Source: Fen-1362 sp049516395
GTDB taxonomy: Bacteria > Planctomycetota > Phycisphaerae > Sedimentisphaerales > Anaerobacaceae
Length of the DNA: 64,000 nt
Direction of reading: 5' to 3'
NCBI GenBank assembly: GCA_049516395.1
Contig: JBEKTD010000005.1
Coordinates: forward strand, 143,533 to 207,532
Shown: one piece after another, positions 47,299 to 56,038 of the stretch
Position numbering within the stretch: the stretch's first letter is position 1
How the letters are laid out: each line of letters begins with the position of its first letter
The notes under the pieces: generated by a model
Seen by the model: only the letters and a program-made list of their open reading frames with translations
Told to the model about the DNA's origin: nothing
Databases searched by the model: none
Position numbers and translations under genes: made by a program

Positions 47299-50064
47299 CT
47301 ACTGAAGTATGCGGTCAAGGGTAGTATCATCAATGGTCGTCTTTGGCTCAAAATAGTCAGAGTTCATATACCGCAACAAACTATGCAATAACTGCCTCGC
47401 TTCGGGTTTATCCTGTATCGCAGGCAGATTTATTGAACAGACAAGCAGTTTCCCCTTGCCCATTTTAACTTCAAAGACATTCCCAAGTTTCTTCGCACGT
47501 TCGAGGTTGTCGATGACCTGAACAATAGGCCTGTAGCCGGCGGGCATAGCGTCGAGAATCATCGTGCGGGAATTTTGCAGCAGATTGAACCACTGCCAGT
47601 TGGAGTGGAACTCCGTGGGGAAATCAGCAAACGCCGGATGATTCGGGTCGCAAAGGATACCCAGTGTTCCCGGCGCGATGGGTTTTTTCTTTTCCTCGGC
47701 CAGCTTTTTGAACATTCCGTAATTCCAGAAATCTGGGGCAAACATACCAGGAAGCGAATTGTTAAGATCGTTCGGCTCTGGCATAAGCAGGACGCTCTTA
47801 CCGGCATTCAACGCCTCTCTCGCCGCATTATCATATTTTCTGCTTATGATTACGCTCCCTGCGGATGTATCGACCTTATCAGGATATACCCAGATATTAT
47901 ATGTATTTAAAGTAGTAGGTATAATCGCAAATGTAAGTGTGAGTTTTGCCGGTGAAGCAACGTCCTTAAGCGGAACATTGATGTCCCCGAATGACGCAAG
48001 CGTCTCCTGAGATATATTTTGTGCAGATAATCGTCCGGAAGCAATCATTTTTCTCTGATTGTTTTTTAGAGTCCAAACACCCAAGGTATTGTTGATATCA
48101 GATGGGCCATAGTGAGCAACCTGTGCTTTGGCTTTAAATGTTTCGCTGGTTGTCCATGTGTATTTACTCATACAGACAAGCGGCACGGTCTCGGAACAAA
48201 ATTGTCGCCACTGGGCCGGCTCGATGAGGTTCTTGGAATCCATAAAGGCATCGAGTATCCCAACAAGTGCTGTCCCCTGCCCGGGGAAATCCTGCAAATC
48301 GAGGAGCTGGAAACCCCCGAAACCGCGAGTTCGCAAAGCCGCTTCGATATCCTCACGGTAACACAGCACTGCCAGTGCCCCAGACGCACGGAAGAATTCT
48401 TCTGCCTGGTCAAACATTCCGTTTTGCTTGAGACGTTCACTAAATATCTCGAGATTCTTCGCCCGCACAACGCCGGTGTACTTTTCGATTTCACGGTAGT
48501 CGGGATATATTTGATATTGGCCTATTTCGGTAGAAATAACAGGCACGGTAATGCCTTTGATTTCGCGAGCGTAATCTTTATCTGTCCCCGGCGGGCCGAC
48601 CTGAATATGTCCCAAAGGAGTATCAACCGCTGCGTATGAACCGCGGATTTTCTGCCAGCGAACCTGCCAGCTCACCCAGAAATCGTCGTTGGGGTCAACC
48701 ATACCAAACCAGTTGTTGGTGCCCTGGGCATAGAGATGACGCGGGTCGAGCAGACGAAAATCCCTGATGAAAGGCGCCATAACTTCCTGTTTGCCGCCCA
48801 GCTCATTTCCGAGGGTAAGCATCACAAATGACGGATGATTGCCAAAGGTTTTAAGAAGTCGTTCGCCTTCCACTCGGCAGAAGTTATCGTGGTTTGGCTC
48901 GCCGAAGTTGGCCCAGTTTGGCAATTCCGGTTGAAGATAAATGCCCGCCTGGTCCGCGGCCTCGAATGCCGCCTCGGGCGGACACCAGGTGTGAAAACGA
49001 TAATGATTTATGCCGTATGATTTTGCGATATTGAAAACCTTCAGCCAGCCATCAACAGTCATGGGCGGATAACCCGTGAGCGGGAAAACACAGGCATCGT
49101 GTTTGCCGCGAAGGAATGTTGTCCTCCCGTTGATATTGAATTGTGTCCCCTTTGCCTTGAATTGTCGCAGTCCGAAAACAACCTCTCTGTTATCGGCATA
49201 TTTCTTTCCTGCCGACGAAGTATCAAGAGAAACGGCAATCCTGTAAAGCACAGGAGAAAATTCATCCCAACATTGCGAGTTATCGCCGAGCGAATAGTTG
49301 ACTTCAACTACCGCCGGCTTGTCGCCTGCCGGAAAATGAATCGAAACGGGCTGGCCCTGCGGCGTCCCGTCTGTTTTCGATGCTTTAAGCGTCAATGTTG
49401 AATTGGCCGGCAGCCCCGTAGTGTTGATTATACTGACGCGAGTTTTGACTGTTTTTGCGGCAACATCCGGATAAACCTGAATGTCGTCGATATAGACAGG
49501 GTCGGTAGCAATAAGTCCGATTTTGCCGATGACGCCATTCCAGTTGGTTTGCGTCTGGTCGCTAATCTGGTGAGGGTCACCGATGGGCGGGTATTCGGAA
49601 TTATTGATTCGCAGCGTTAACTGATGCCTGCCCGGTGTCAAAAGGCCAAGCGAATAAATATGAGGAGCGACGAGCGAATTCTGCGAGCCGAGGCCGTTGG
49701 CATCAACCCAAAGCCGGCTGTTCTTTGTGCGTTCGAGAAATAATGTTACATGTTTGTTTGACCATTCAGCCGGAATGTTTATATCCTGCTGATACCAGGC
49801 GGAGCCAACGAATGGATATAAACGCGTTAGCCGGCTTGTTTCGCGGGCGTTGTTAAGAGTTCCCTTGCGATTTTCATCGGTGGTGCCTGGAAGTTGAATG
49901 GTGTCGTCGAGAGTTTTCTCGAACCACTTTTCATTTACGCCAGCGTTGTTCATATCGAGAGCAAACCGCCACTGGCCCGTAAGATTAACCATGTTGTCTC
50001 CGGCAAAAGCGGTGGCAGAACAAATCACGAGTATCGATACAACGATTACATTTGCTGTTCTCAT
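47299..50064 (-). CDS. Glycoside hydrolase family 2 protein, exported
   Basis: 921 aa with signal peptide (residues 1-21, ending ATAFA). GH2 sugar-binding jelly roll (LTGQWRFALDMNNAG ... ITLFLERTKNSRLWV), Ig-like domain, then TIM barrel with INGRTTFLRGKHDACVFPLT, the acid/base Glu in MLTLGNELGG near residue 418 and the probable nucleophile in VISTEIGQYQ near 511. A further ~300-residue C-terminal part (to ..DSDYFEPKTTIDDTT) is unusual and of unknown role. Enzymes of this shape include beta-galactosidases, glucuronidases and arabinofuranosidase-like members. It is 11 bases from the GH95 gene; co-transcribed. Confidence 0.88.
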   Translation of the reverse strand: MRTANVIVVSILVICSATAFAGDNMVNLTGQWRFALDMNNAGVNEKWFEKTLDDTIQLPGTTDENRKGTLNNARETSRLTRLYPFVGSAWYQQDINIPAEWSNKHVTLFLERTKNSRLWVDANGLGSQNSLVAPHIYSLGLLTPGRHQLTLRINNSEYPPIGDPHQISDQTQTNWNGVIGKIGLIATDPVYIDDIQVYPDVAAKTVKTRVSIINTTGLPANSTLTLKASKTDGTPQGQPVSIHFPAGDKPAVVEVNYSLGDNSQCWDEFSPVLYRIAVSLDTSSAGKKYADNREVVFGLRQFKAKGTQFNINGRTTFLRGKHDACVFPLTGYPPMTVDGWLKVFNIAKSYGINHYRFHTWCPPEAAFEAADQAGIYLQPELPNWANFGEPNHDNFCRVEGERLLKTFGNHPSFVMLTLGNELGGKQEVMAPFIRDFRLLDPRHLYAQGTNNWFGMVDPNDDFWVSWQVRWQKIRGSYAAVDTPLGHIQVGPPGTDKDYAREIKGITVPVISTEIGQYQIYPDYREIEKYTGVVRAKNLEIFSERLKQNGMFDQAEEFFRASGALAVLCYREDIEAALRTRGFGGFQLLDLQDFPGQGTALVGILDAFMDSKNLIEPAQWRQFCSETVPLVCMSKYTWTTSETFKAKAQVAHYGPSDINNTLGVWTLKNNQRKMIASGRLSAQNISQETLASFGDINVPLKDVASPAKLTLTFAIIPTTLNTYNIWVYPDKVDTSAGSVIISRKYDNAAREALNAGKSVLLMPEPNDLNNSLPGMFAPDFWNYGMFKKLAEEKKKPIAPGTLGILCDPNHPAFADFPTEFHSNWQWFNLLQNSRTMILDAMPAGYRPIVQVIDNLERAKKLGNVFEVKMGKGKLLVCSINLPAIQDKPEARQLLHSLLRYMNSDYFEPKTTIDDTTLDRILQ

Positions 50065-50075
50065 AACTCTTCCTT

Positions 50076-52451
50076 TTATTGGCTGACCGTGAGATTATAA
50101 ATTTGGTTTGCCTCGGTTTTGAAAGCCACGACATTGGCTTCGGGTCTGGTTATCTCAACGGCTTTCCCCTTTAAGGTGACATTTATCGGCGCTGTCGTGC
50201 GAACGCGAACCGTGTTGCCATTTAACGATTTTATAGTTGCGCTGTCCAGGAGACCACCCTTCCACGCAATATCTACCTCGAACCCGCCTCTGGCCCTTAA
50301 TCCTTTTACTGAGCCGGTTGGCCAGGCCTTAGGCAGCGCAGGCAGCATTTCTATTTCACCATTTATGCTCTGGAGAAGCATTTCCGCTATACCGGAGGTT
50401 CCGCCGAAGTTGCCGTCAATCTGGAATGGCGGACAGGAGTCGAACATGTTCGGATATGTGCGGTCAGGGGTAATCAGCATACGTAAAAGTTTATAAGCGT
50501 GCTCAGCGTCGTGGAGTCGTGCCCAGAGATTCAAACGCCAGCCGAGTCCCCAGCCGGTGGCATCATCGCCGCGTATCTCAAGCGATTTGCGTGCCGCCGC
50601 GGCAAGCTGGGGTGTCTTGCGCAGTGAAATCTGGTCACTGGGGAAAAGCCCGTAAAGATGCGATACGTGACGGTGATGAATTTCAGGCGCCTGTAAGTCC
50701 CAGTCATCGAGCCATTCCTGAAGCTGCCCCGCTTTGCCGATTTGTAACGGCGCAAGATGGGCGCGTGCGACAGCAAGACGTTCGCGAAAATCTTTGTCAA
50801 CGCCGAGTATTTCCGATGCGTTTATGCAGTTGGAAAACAGGTCACGCAGAATCTCCATATCCATAGTCGGGCCAGCGCAAATGCTGACATTGCTGTATGG
50901 ATGAACGTTCTCAGGAGACAGCGACGGGCAGGTGACAAGCCAGTGATGATTCGGCTCCTCAACGAGTGTATCGAGGAAGAACTGGGCCGCACCTTTCATC
51001 ACGGGATACGTTTTTGCAAGAAATGCCTTGTCGCAGCTAAACTGGTAATGTTCCCAGATGTGCTGGCAAAGCCACGCCCCGGCTGTAGGCCAAAAGCCCC
51101 ACAAGGGGCCATCGTCCGGCGCGGTAGCTCGCCATAAATCGGTGTTATGATTACACACCCAGCCATTCGCGTCCCAGCATACTTTCGCAGTGTGAGCGCC
51201 GGTTTCGTTCAAGTCCCTTATCATCGCTATAAGCGGCTCTACACACTCAGAGATATTTGTCGTTTCAACATGCCAGTAGTTCATCTCGGTATTGATATTA
51301 ACCGTATATTTACAGCCCCAGGGCGGATTGGTGCTTTCATTCCACAATCCCTGCAGATTCGCCGGCTGGCCGCCGGGACGAGAGCAGCAGATAAGCAGAT
51401 ATCGCCCGAATTGAAAATATAACGCCGCAAGCTGCGGGTCATTGGCCGAAGCAAAGTTTTTTATTCGCTCGTTGGTTGGAAGTTTTGAAGCTTCAGTGGT
51501 GCCGAGGTCTAACTTTACCCGGCTAAACAGCCGCTGGTGTTCAGCTATATGGTCTTTGCGAATGACTTCAAAAGTTCTTTTTGTTGCATCACTGATATGT
51601 TTTTTTGTAATAACGTCCGGGTCGCCAGTGACATCCTTGAAACTTTTATAACTCGTGGCCGCATCGACCAGCAGCGTCGCGGAATCCGCTCCTGTAACGG
51701 AAACCTGGTTCTGGTCGCTGCTGATTTGCCCGCCAGTGGCAATCACCTTCAAAAGGGCTTGAAACTTCAACGCCCCCTTTATGCCAGCCGACTGAGGGTT
51801 GACGCCTCGCATCACTACCGTATCCGACGATTCTACCATTATGGCTGCTTTCTGCGGTGTGCGCATCGTTGCGGCAAAAGAAATTTTTCCCGGCTTGTCC
51901 ACTGTCAGGCGAATAACAATTACCTGGTCAACCGGGCTGGAAAATACTTCGCGTGTGAAATTCACATCGCCGGCACTGAAATCCACACGGGCAATAGCGG
52001 TATCAAGGTCAAGCTGCCGGCGGTAATTCGCGGCCCCTTCGATATTAGCAAACGTAAGATACAAATCACCTACCGTCTGGTACGGCATCTGCGTTATCGG
52101 CCTGCCCATCATTTTCTCGCCGATGAGTTTGTTGGCCTGGTTAAAGTCGCCCGCGAAAATCAGCCGGCGTGCCTCGGGCAACACAGCGAGGGCATTGGGA
52201 TTAGTTGGGTCGTATGGCCCGCCCGCGGAAAGAGTATCCTCATTAAGCTGGATGCGCTCCTTATCAATCCCGCCAAAGACCATTGCGCCGAGCCGGCCAT
52301 TGCCGATGGGCAGGGCCTCAACCCATTGTTTCGCCGGCTGTGCGTACCACAGCGTCAAATCCTGCGGGGAATCTGCCAAACAGACAGACACAATCGAAAC
52401 CAAAAAGAATAACACCGGGATACTCACCAAAATCCGCCTTTGCATTCTCAT
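50076..52451 (-). CDS. Glycoside hydrolase family 95 alpha-L-fucosidase/galactosidase, exported
   Basis: 791 aa with signal peptide (residues ~1-26). The GH95 signature is clear: LTLWYAQPAKQWVEALPIGN, GRLGAMVFGGIDKERIQLNE, DTLSAGGPYDPTNPNA at the N-terminus, GLWNESTNPPWGCKYTVNIN in the middle, and WGLGWRLNLWARLHDAEHAY before the C-terminal Ig-like domain. GH95 enzymes remove alpha-1,2-L-fucose (or L-galactose) by inversion, as found in xyloglucan side chains and host glycans. RBS GGGGAAC before the ATG. Confidence 0.93.
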   Translation of the reverse strand: MRMQRRILVSIPVLFFLVSIVSVCLADSPQDLTLWYAQPAKQWVEALPIGNGRLGAMVFGGIDKERIQLNEDTLSAGGPYDPTNPNALAVLPEARRLIFAGDFNQANKLIGEKMMGRPITQMPYQTVGDLYLTFANIEGAANYRRQLDLDTAIARVDFSAGDVNFTREVFSSPVDQVIVIRLTVDKPGKISFAATMRTPQKAAIMVESSDTVVMRGVNPQSAGIKGALKFQALLKVIATGGQISSDQNQVSVTGADSATLLVDAATSYKSFKDVTGDPDVITKKHISDATKRTFEVIRKDHIAEHQRLFSRVKLDLGTTEASKLPTNERIKNFASANDPQLAALYFQFGRYLLICCSRPGGQPANLQGLWNESTNPPWGCKYTVNINTEMNYWHVETTNISECVEPLIAMIRDLNETGAHTAKVCWDANGWVCNHNTDLWRATAPDDGPLWGFWPTAGAWLCQHIWEHYQFSCDKAFLAKTYPVMKGAAQFFLDTLVEEPNHHWLVTCPSLSPENVHPYSNVSICAGPTMDMEILRDLFSNCINASEILGVDKDFRERLAVARAHLAPLQIGKAGQLQEWLDDWDLQAPEIHHRHVSHLYGLFPSDQISLRKTPQLAAAARKSLEIRGDDATGWGLGWRLNLWARLHDAEHAYKLLRMLITPDRTYPNMFDSCPPFQIDGNFGGTSGIAEMLLQSINGEIEMLPALPKAWPTGSVKGLRARGGFEVDIAWKGGLLDSATIKSLNGNTVRVRTTAPINVTLKGKAVEITRPEANVVAFKTEANQIYNLTVSQ

Positions 52452-52492
52452 TTTAATGTTCCCCTGTTCCAGTCAATTATCCCTGAATTTTT

Positions 52493-53671
52493 CTATTTGT
52501 GCCCGTGAAGTTTGCGGTACTCCAGCGGCGAGATTCCAATTTTCTCCTTGAAGTACCGGGCAATATGATTGGTATTATCATATCCCAGACCTAACGCAAT
52601 ATCCGATATCGACAAATCCGTCTCAATCAGCATCTGGCTGATAAGGTCTATCCGCACTCGCTTAATCTCGTCATAAACCGAACGTCCCAGCGTCTTCATA
52701 AACTTGTCGTGCAGGTTACGCCGGGAAACACTCAGATTTTTTATGACGTCATCCACCTGTATAAGACGTTTGGCGTTATGATGAATAAAATTCAACGCCT
52801 GGCTGACTAATTTATCCTCTACCGCCACGATATTGGTTGACTGCCTCATCACCACCCTGTTCGGGGGAATAATCACCATCTGAGGCGGCATCTTTTCTCC
52901 CGCCATCATCCTGTCAAGAAGTTCGCTGGCATGGAAACCGGCCTTCTCGACATCCAGGGCAACACTCGACAATGGCGGGTTGGAAATATCACATACCTGG
53001 TCGTCGTTATCTACGCCGATAATAGCCACCTCGTAAGGCACGTCGAGCTTCGCATTGGCACAGGCCTCGGTAATATGCTGCCCCCGGTCATCATTGCACG
53101 CCATAATACCTACCGGTTTTGGCAGCCCGCGCAGCCATTCCGCAAGAATCGCCTCCTCCCTGTACCATAAACGGTTCGCGCGGGATTTGGGCTGTTTATA
53201 AATACTCGTCTGAAAGCCCGCCTCTGATATGCGTGCGCCGAAATTCGCGCCTCGCTGGCAGGACCAGTACATATCATCAAAACCACAGTACCCAAAATTA
53301 CGGAATCCTCGCTCAAGGAGGTGCTCCGCGGCCATTCTGCCTACCGCACGATTATCAGTTACTATATTGTTCCGCTGCGCCGCGGGCGGCTCCATGGCTA
53401 CAGCCACAAATAATGGAATGTCCCATCTTGCCAGCTCTTCGATATCTCTCGTATCACGCGATATTATGCCCTGGGGCCCCCACTTTTTCAGGTGCTCTAA
53501 TTCGGCTCGTTCGCTGCCTCGCGCAACATAAAACAGGTCCTGCCTATAGAACACCCACGGAAATACCCACGGCCCGTGCAGCCGCGAATACCTCATAATC
53601 CCGCGAACCAAATCCCTGCCGAATGCACGAGAGCTTTCAATCATCAACGCAACTCTTTTTAGATTCTTCAC
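52493..53671 (-). CDS. XylR-type transcriptional regulator (LacI-like sensor, AraC HTH)
   Basis: 392 aa. Residues ~5-275 are a periplasmic-binding-protein-like sugar sensor (RVALMIESSRAFGRDLVRGI, IIGVDNDDQVCDISNPPLSS); residues ~290-390 are an AraC DNA-binding domain (NLSVSRRNLHDKFMKTLGRS, SISDIALGLGYDNTNHIARY, FKEKIGISPLEYRKLH). This domain order is that of E. coli XylR. It directly precedes the GH95-GH2 genes on the same strand (42 bases), so it very likely activates this locus in response to a released sugar. Confidence 0.92.
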   Translation of the reverse strand: MKNLKRVALMIESSRAFGRDLVRGIMRYSRLHGPWVFPWVFYRQDLFYVARGSERAELEHLKKWGPQGIISRDTRDIEELARWDIPLFVAVAMEPPAAQRNNIVTDNRAVGRMAAEHLLERGFRNFGYCGFDDMYWSCQRGANFGARISEAGFQTSIYKQPKSRANRLWYREEAILAEWLRGLPKPVGIMACNDDRGQHITEACANAKLDVPYEVAIIGVDNDDQVCDISNPPLSSVALDVEKAGFHASELLDRMMAGEKMPPQMVIIPPNRVVMRQSTNIVAVEDKLVSQALNFIHHNAKRLIQVDDVIKNLSVSRRNLHDKFMKTLGRSVYDEIKRVRIDLISQMLIETDLSISDIALGLGYDNTNHIARYFKEKIGISPLEYRKLHGHK

Positions 53672-53885
53672 ACCCGTATTATATGCCTAAAATGGTGGAT
53701 GTTAAGCAAAAAATGGCGTTCTTTTTTTGCCCCGCCTGATGCAAAATATAATGTGTTGTTGTGTAAAAAGCTGTTTACGTCTGTTAAAACGCAAAGGGAT
53801 TGAGCTTTTCTCTGTGTGCTCTGTGCCTTTCCTGCCCCTGTAAACAGTCGGCAGGGGGTGTATTTGTGACAAATTTAGGATTATT
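53672..53885. other. Spacer between divergent regulator and pseudopilin genes
   Basis: 214 bases. Contains a reversed dispersed-repeat word CTCTGTGTGCTCTGTGCC (53811-53828) and, before the pseudopilin start, ACAAATTTAGGATTATTATG; a similar AATTTAGGGTTATTATG precedes the second pseudopilin. No RNA gene seen. Confidence 0.55.
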
Positions 53886-54773
53886 ATGAGTAAATGCAGC
53901 GGGCTTGTCCACCGTAGCTTTAGCGAAGGTGGATTTACATTAGTCGAATTGTTAGTTGTTATCTCCATCATCGCTCTGTTGATGGCAGTGTTGTTGCCTG
54001 CGCTGGGCAAGGCGAGAGAACAGGCCAAAATGATCGCCTGCCTTGCAAATCTTAAGCAATGGGGTGTTGTCGCCTATACATACGCTGAAGACAACGGCGG
54101 CAATTTATGGAGTGGCGGCGCCAATCAGTATGCCATTAGTAATAATCAAATTGGGTTCTGGTGGATAGCTCAACTCAAAGAAAAAGACCAGGACTGGAAA
54201 CAAAACAAAATCTGGTTTTGTCCATCAGCCAAAAAACCAATGATTAATGAGGACGGTACAAATACAGGCGCAGTTTCTCATTTTAGCGCCTGGGGTATCG
54301 AAAGCCAAGCGTCCCTTGCAACTTCTCTGACAAATCTGGCGCTACCGCAATTAAATAAAAACGGAATATCAGGCAGTTACGGCATAAACGGTTATTGCCT
54401 AAACATGAATGGCAGCTCATTGAGTTCAGGTAGCCAAAACTGGAAAACCATAAATGTAAAAGGCGGAGAGGCTATCCCTCTTTTTCTGGAAGCATTGAGA
54501 TATGACACATGGCCCATCGATACAGAAGGACCTGCGCCAGACGCATATACAGCAGTATGGGGCTCAAACGAGATGGCCAGGGTTGCCATTAACAGGCACA
54601 GGGGATACACTGATGTTCTTTTTATGGACGGCCACGTGAGAAAAGTGGGAGTAAAGGAGTTGTGGACTTTAAAGTGGCACCGGACTTTCAATACAAATGG
54701 AATATGGACAAAGGCCGGCGGCGTAAAACCATCCTCCTGGCCGGCATGGATAAGCGGTTATCCGGATTATTGA
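53886..54773 (+). CDS. Type II secretion/type IV pilin-like pseudopilin with H-X-DG-type C-terminus
   Basis: 295 aa. GGFTLVELLVVISIIALLMA is a prepilin signal: short basic leader (16 residues), cleavage before Phe, Glu at +5, then the pilin helix up to ~residue 45 (PALGKAREQAKMIACLANLK). The C-terminal NRHRGYTDVLFMDGHVRKVG is the planctomycete H-x-DG motif. Such proteins are very numerous in Planctomycetota; the exact role (exported fibre, glycan capture) is unknown. A second gene of the kind follows. Confidence 0.87.
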   Translation: MSKCSGLVHRSFSEGGFTLVELLVVISIIALLMAVLLPALGKAREQAKMIACLANLKQWGVVAYTYAEDNGGNLWSGGANQYAISNNQIGFWWIAQLKEKDQDWKQNKIWFCPSAKKPMINEDGTNTGAVSHFSAWGIESQASLATSLTNLALPQLNKNGISGSYGINGYCLNMNGSSLSSGSQNWKTINVKGGEAIPLFLEALRYDTWPIDTEGPAPDAYTAVWGSNEMARVAINRHRGYTDVLFMDGHVRKVGVKELWTLKWHRTFNTNGIWTKAGGVKPSSWPAWISGYPDY

Positions 54774-54854
54774 AATACAGTCCGCGTGACCTAATAAACC
54801 TTTGTGTCTTGGTGTCTTCGTGGCGAATTAGGATTATGGCAATTTAGGGTTATT

Positions 54855-55721
54855 ATGAGCAACCGTGGCGAACCTGGGTTTACATTAGTAGAACTGTTAG
54901 TTGTTATCTCCATCATCGCTCTGCTGATGGCCATATTGATTCCTGCGCTGAGCCGAGCCAGAGAACAGGGAAAACGGGCTGTTTGTTTTAATTATCAGAG
55001 GCAATTGGCCACCGCATGGATGATGTACGCGGATGATAACGCCGACAAAATCGTCAACGGCGACGTGGAAGAATACGGACAATGGAATGAACCACCATGC
55101 ACTGGATTTGGCGGAGAATGTGCGCTGGGTGGATTCCATTACAACGAGAAACCCTGGGTTTTAAAGGATTGGGGACCTCCGCCTTGTTGGCCGGCAGGGA
55201 CTGTACTTACTGTGGAACAAAAAAAATCCCAGGTATCAAAGGGGGCATTATTCAGGTTTATCAAAGATATAAAGGTATTAAAATGCCCGAGGGGTAATGC
55301 CGACGAGGTGAGAACTTACTCTTTTGTTGACAGTATGAACGTTATAAACACTAACGTGATGAACGTTGGCGCCGGCGCAATTGTGATTAAGAACCGCGTG
55401 CAGATTCGAAAACCGTTCGAACGATTCGTTTTTATTGAGAATGGTGGCTCGTTATCAGGATCTGGAGGATCATGGGGCGGCTGGACGGCCTATGTAAATA
55501 CAGACGAATGGTGGGACCTGCCGTCTTTAAGGCACGGCGATGGAACGACATTTTCTTTTGCGGATGGCCACACCGAATACCGCAAATGGCTCGATCCGAC
55601 AACTTTAGATGATATCAAAAAAGACATCACAGGCCAGCTACGTCCTAACAACCAGGACATTCGCTGGACCCAGGTGGGTGTCTGGGGTTCAGATGTTGCA
55701 GGAAAAGGAACAGGTAAATAA
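54855..55721 (+). CDS. Pseudopilin with H-X-DG-type C-terminus (second copy)
   Basis: 288 aa from the ATG at 54855; the frame is open from 54804 but the pilin leader defines the start. GFTLVELLVVISIIALLMAI then PALSRAREQGKRAVCFNYQR; C-terminal LRHGDGTTFSFADGHTEYRK is the H-x-DG motif. The pilin helix is nearly the same as in the gene at 53886, while the globular part differs. The intergenic DNA holds an AAACCTTTGTGTCTTGGTGT repeat (54797-54816). Confidence 0.87.
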   Translation: MSNRGEPGFTLVELLVVISIIALLMAILIPALSRAREQGKRAVCFNYQRQLATAWMMYADDNADKIVNGDVEEYGQWNEPPCTGFGGECALGGFHYNEKPWVLKDWGPPPCWPAGTVLTVEQKKSQVSKGALFRFIKDIKVLKCPRGNADEVRTYSFVDSMNVINTNVMNVGAGAIVIKNRVQIRKPFERFVFIENGGSLSGSGGSWGGWTAYVNTDEWWDLPSLRHGDGTTFSFADGHTEYRKWLDPTTLDDIKKDITGQLRPNNQDIRWTQVGVWGSDVAGKGTGK

Positions 55722-55825
55722 GATATGAGCATCTTTAGGGCAAATCGCTTGAAACTCAAATTTCAGGTTCAACGATACCGCATATTACATAAGAACTTTT
55801 AATAGTCCATTTTATTTGTTTTTTC

Positions 55826-55855
55826 TTGACATCTCATGTTATCTTCCTTTATATT
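55826..55855 (+). promoter_or_regulatory. Promoter of the beta-helix/dockerin gene
   Basis: A consensus -35 TTGACA (55826-55831) is followed after 18 bases by TATATT (55850-55855). The leader is about 175 bases long and holds a hairpin GGGGAC-GAGGAT-GTCCC (near 55963-55979). Confidence 0.65.
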
Positions 55856-56038
55856 TCGCCCTTGTTCCGTGACAAAACTGATGACACCTGACAGTTAGGC
55901 AGGGAATAACGAAAAATGTACGCACCCAAATCACCGCGATTGATTCTAATCCCGCTAAAACCGGGGACGAGGATGTCCCTCGACCCATTTTTCAAAGCGC
56001 TACAAACCTATTTTATCCAGTCAAAAAGGAGAACAATC

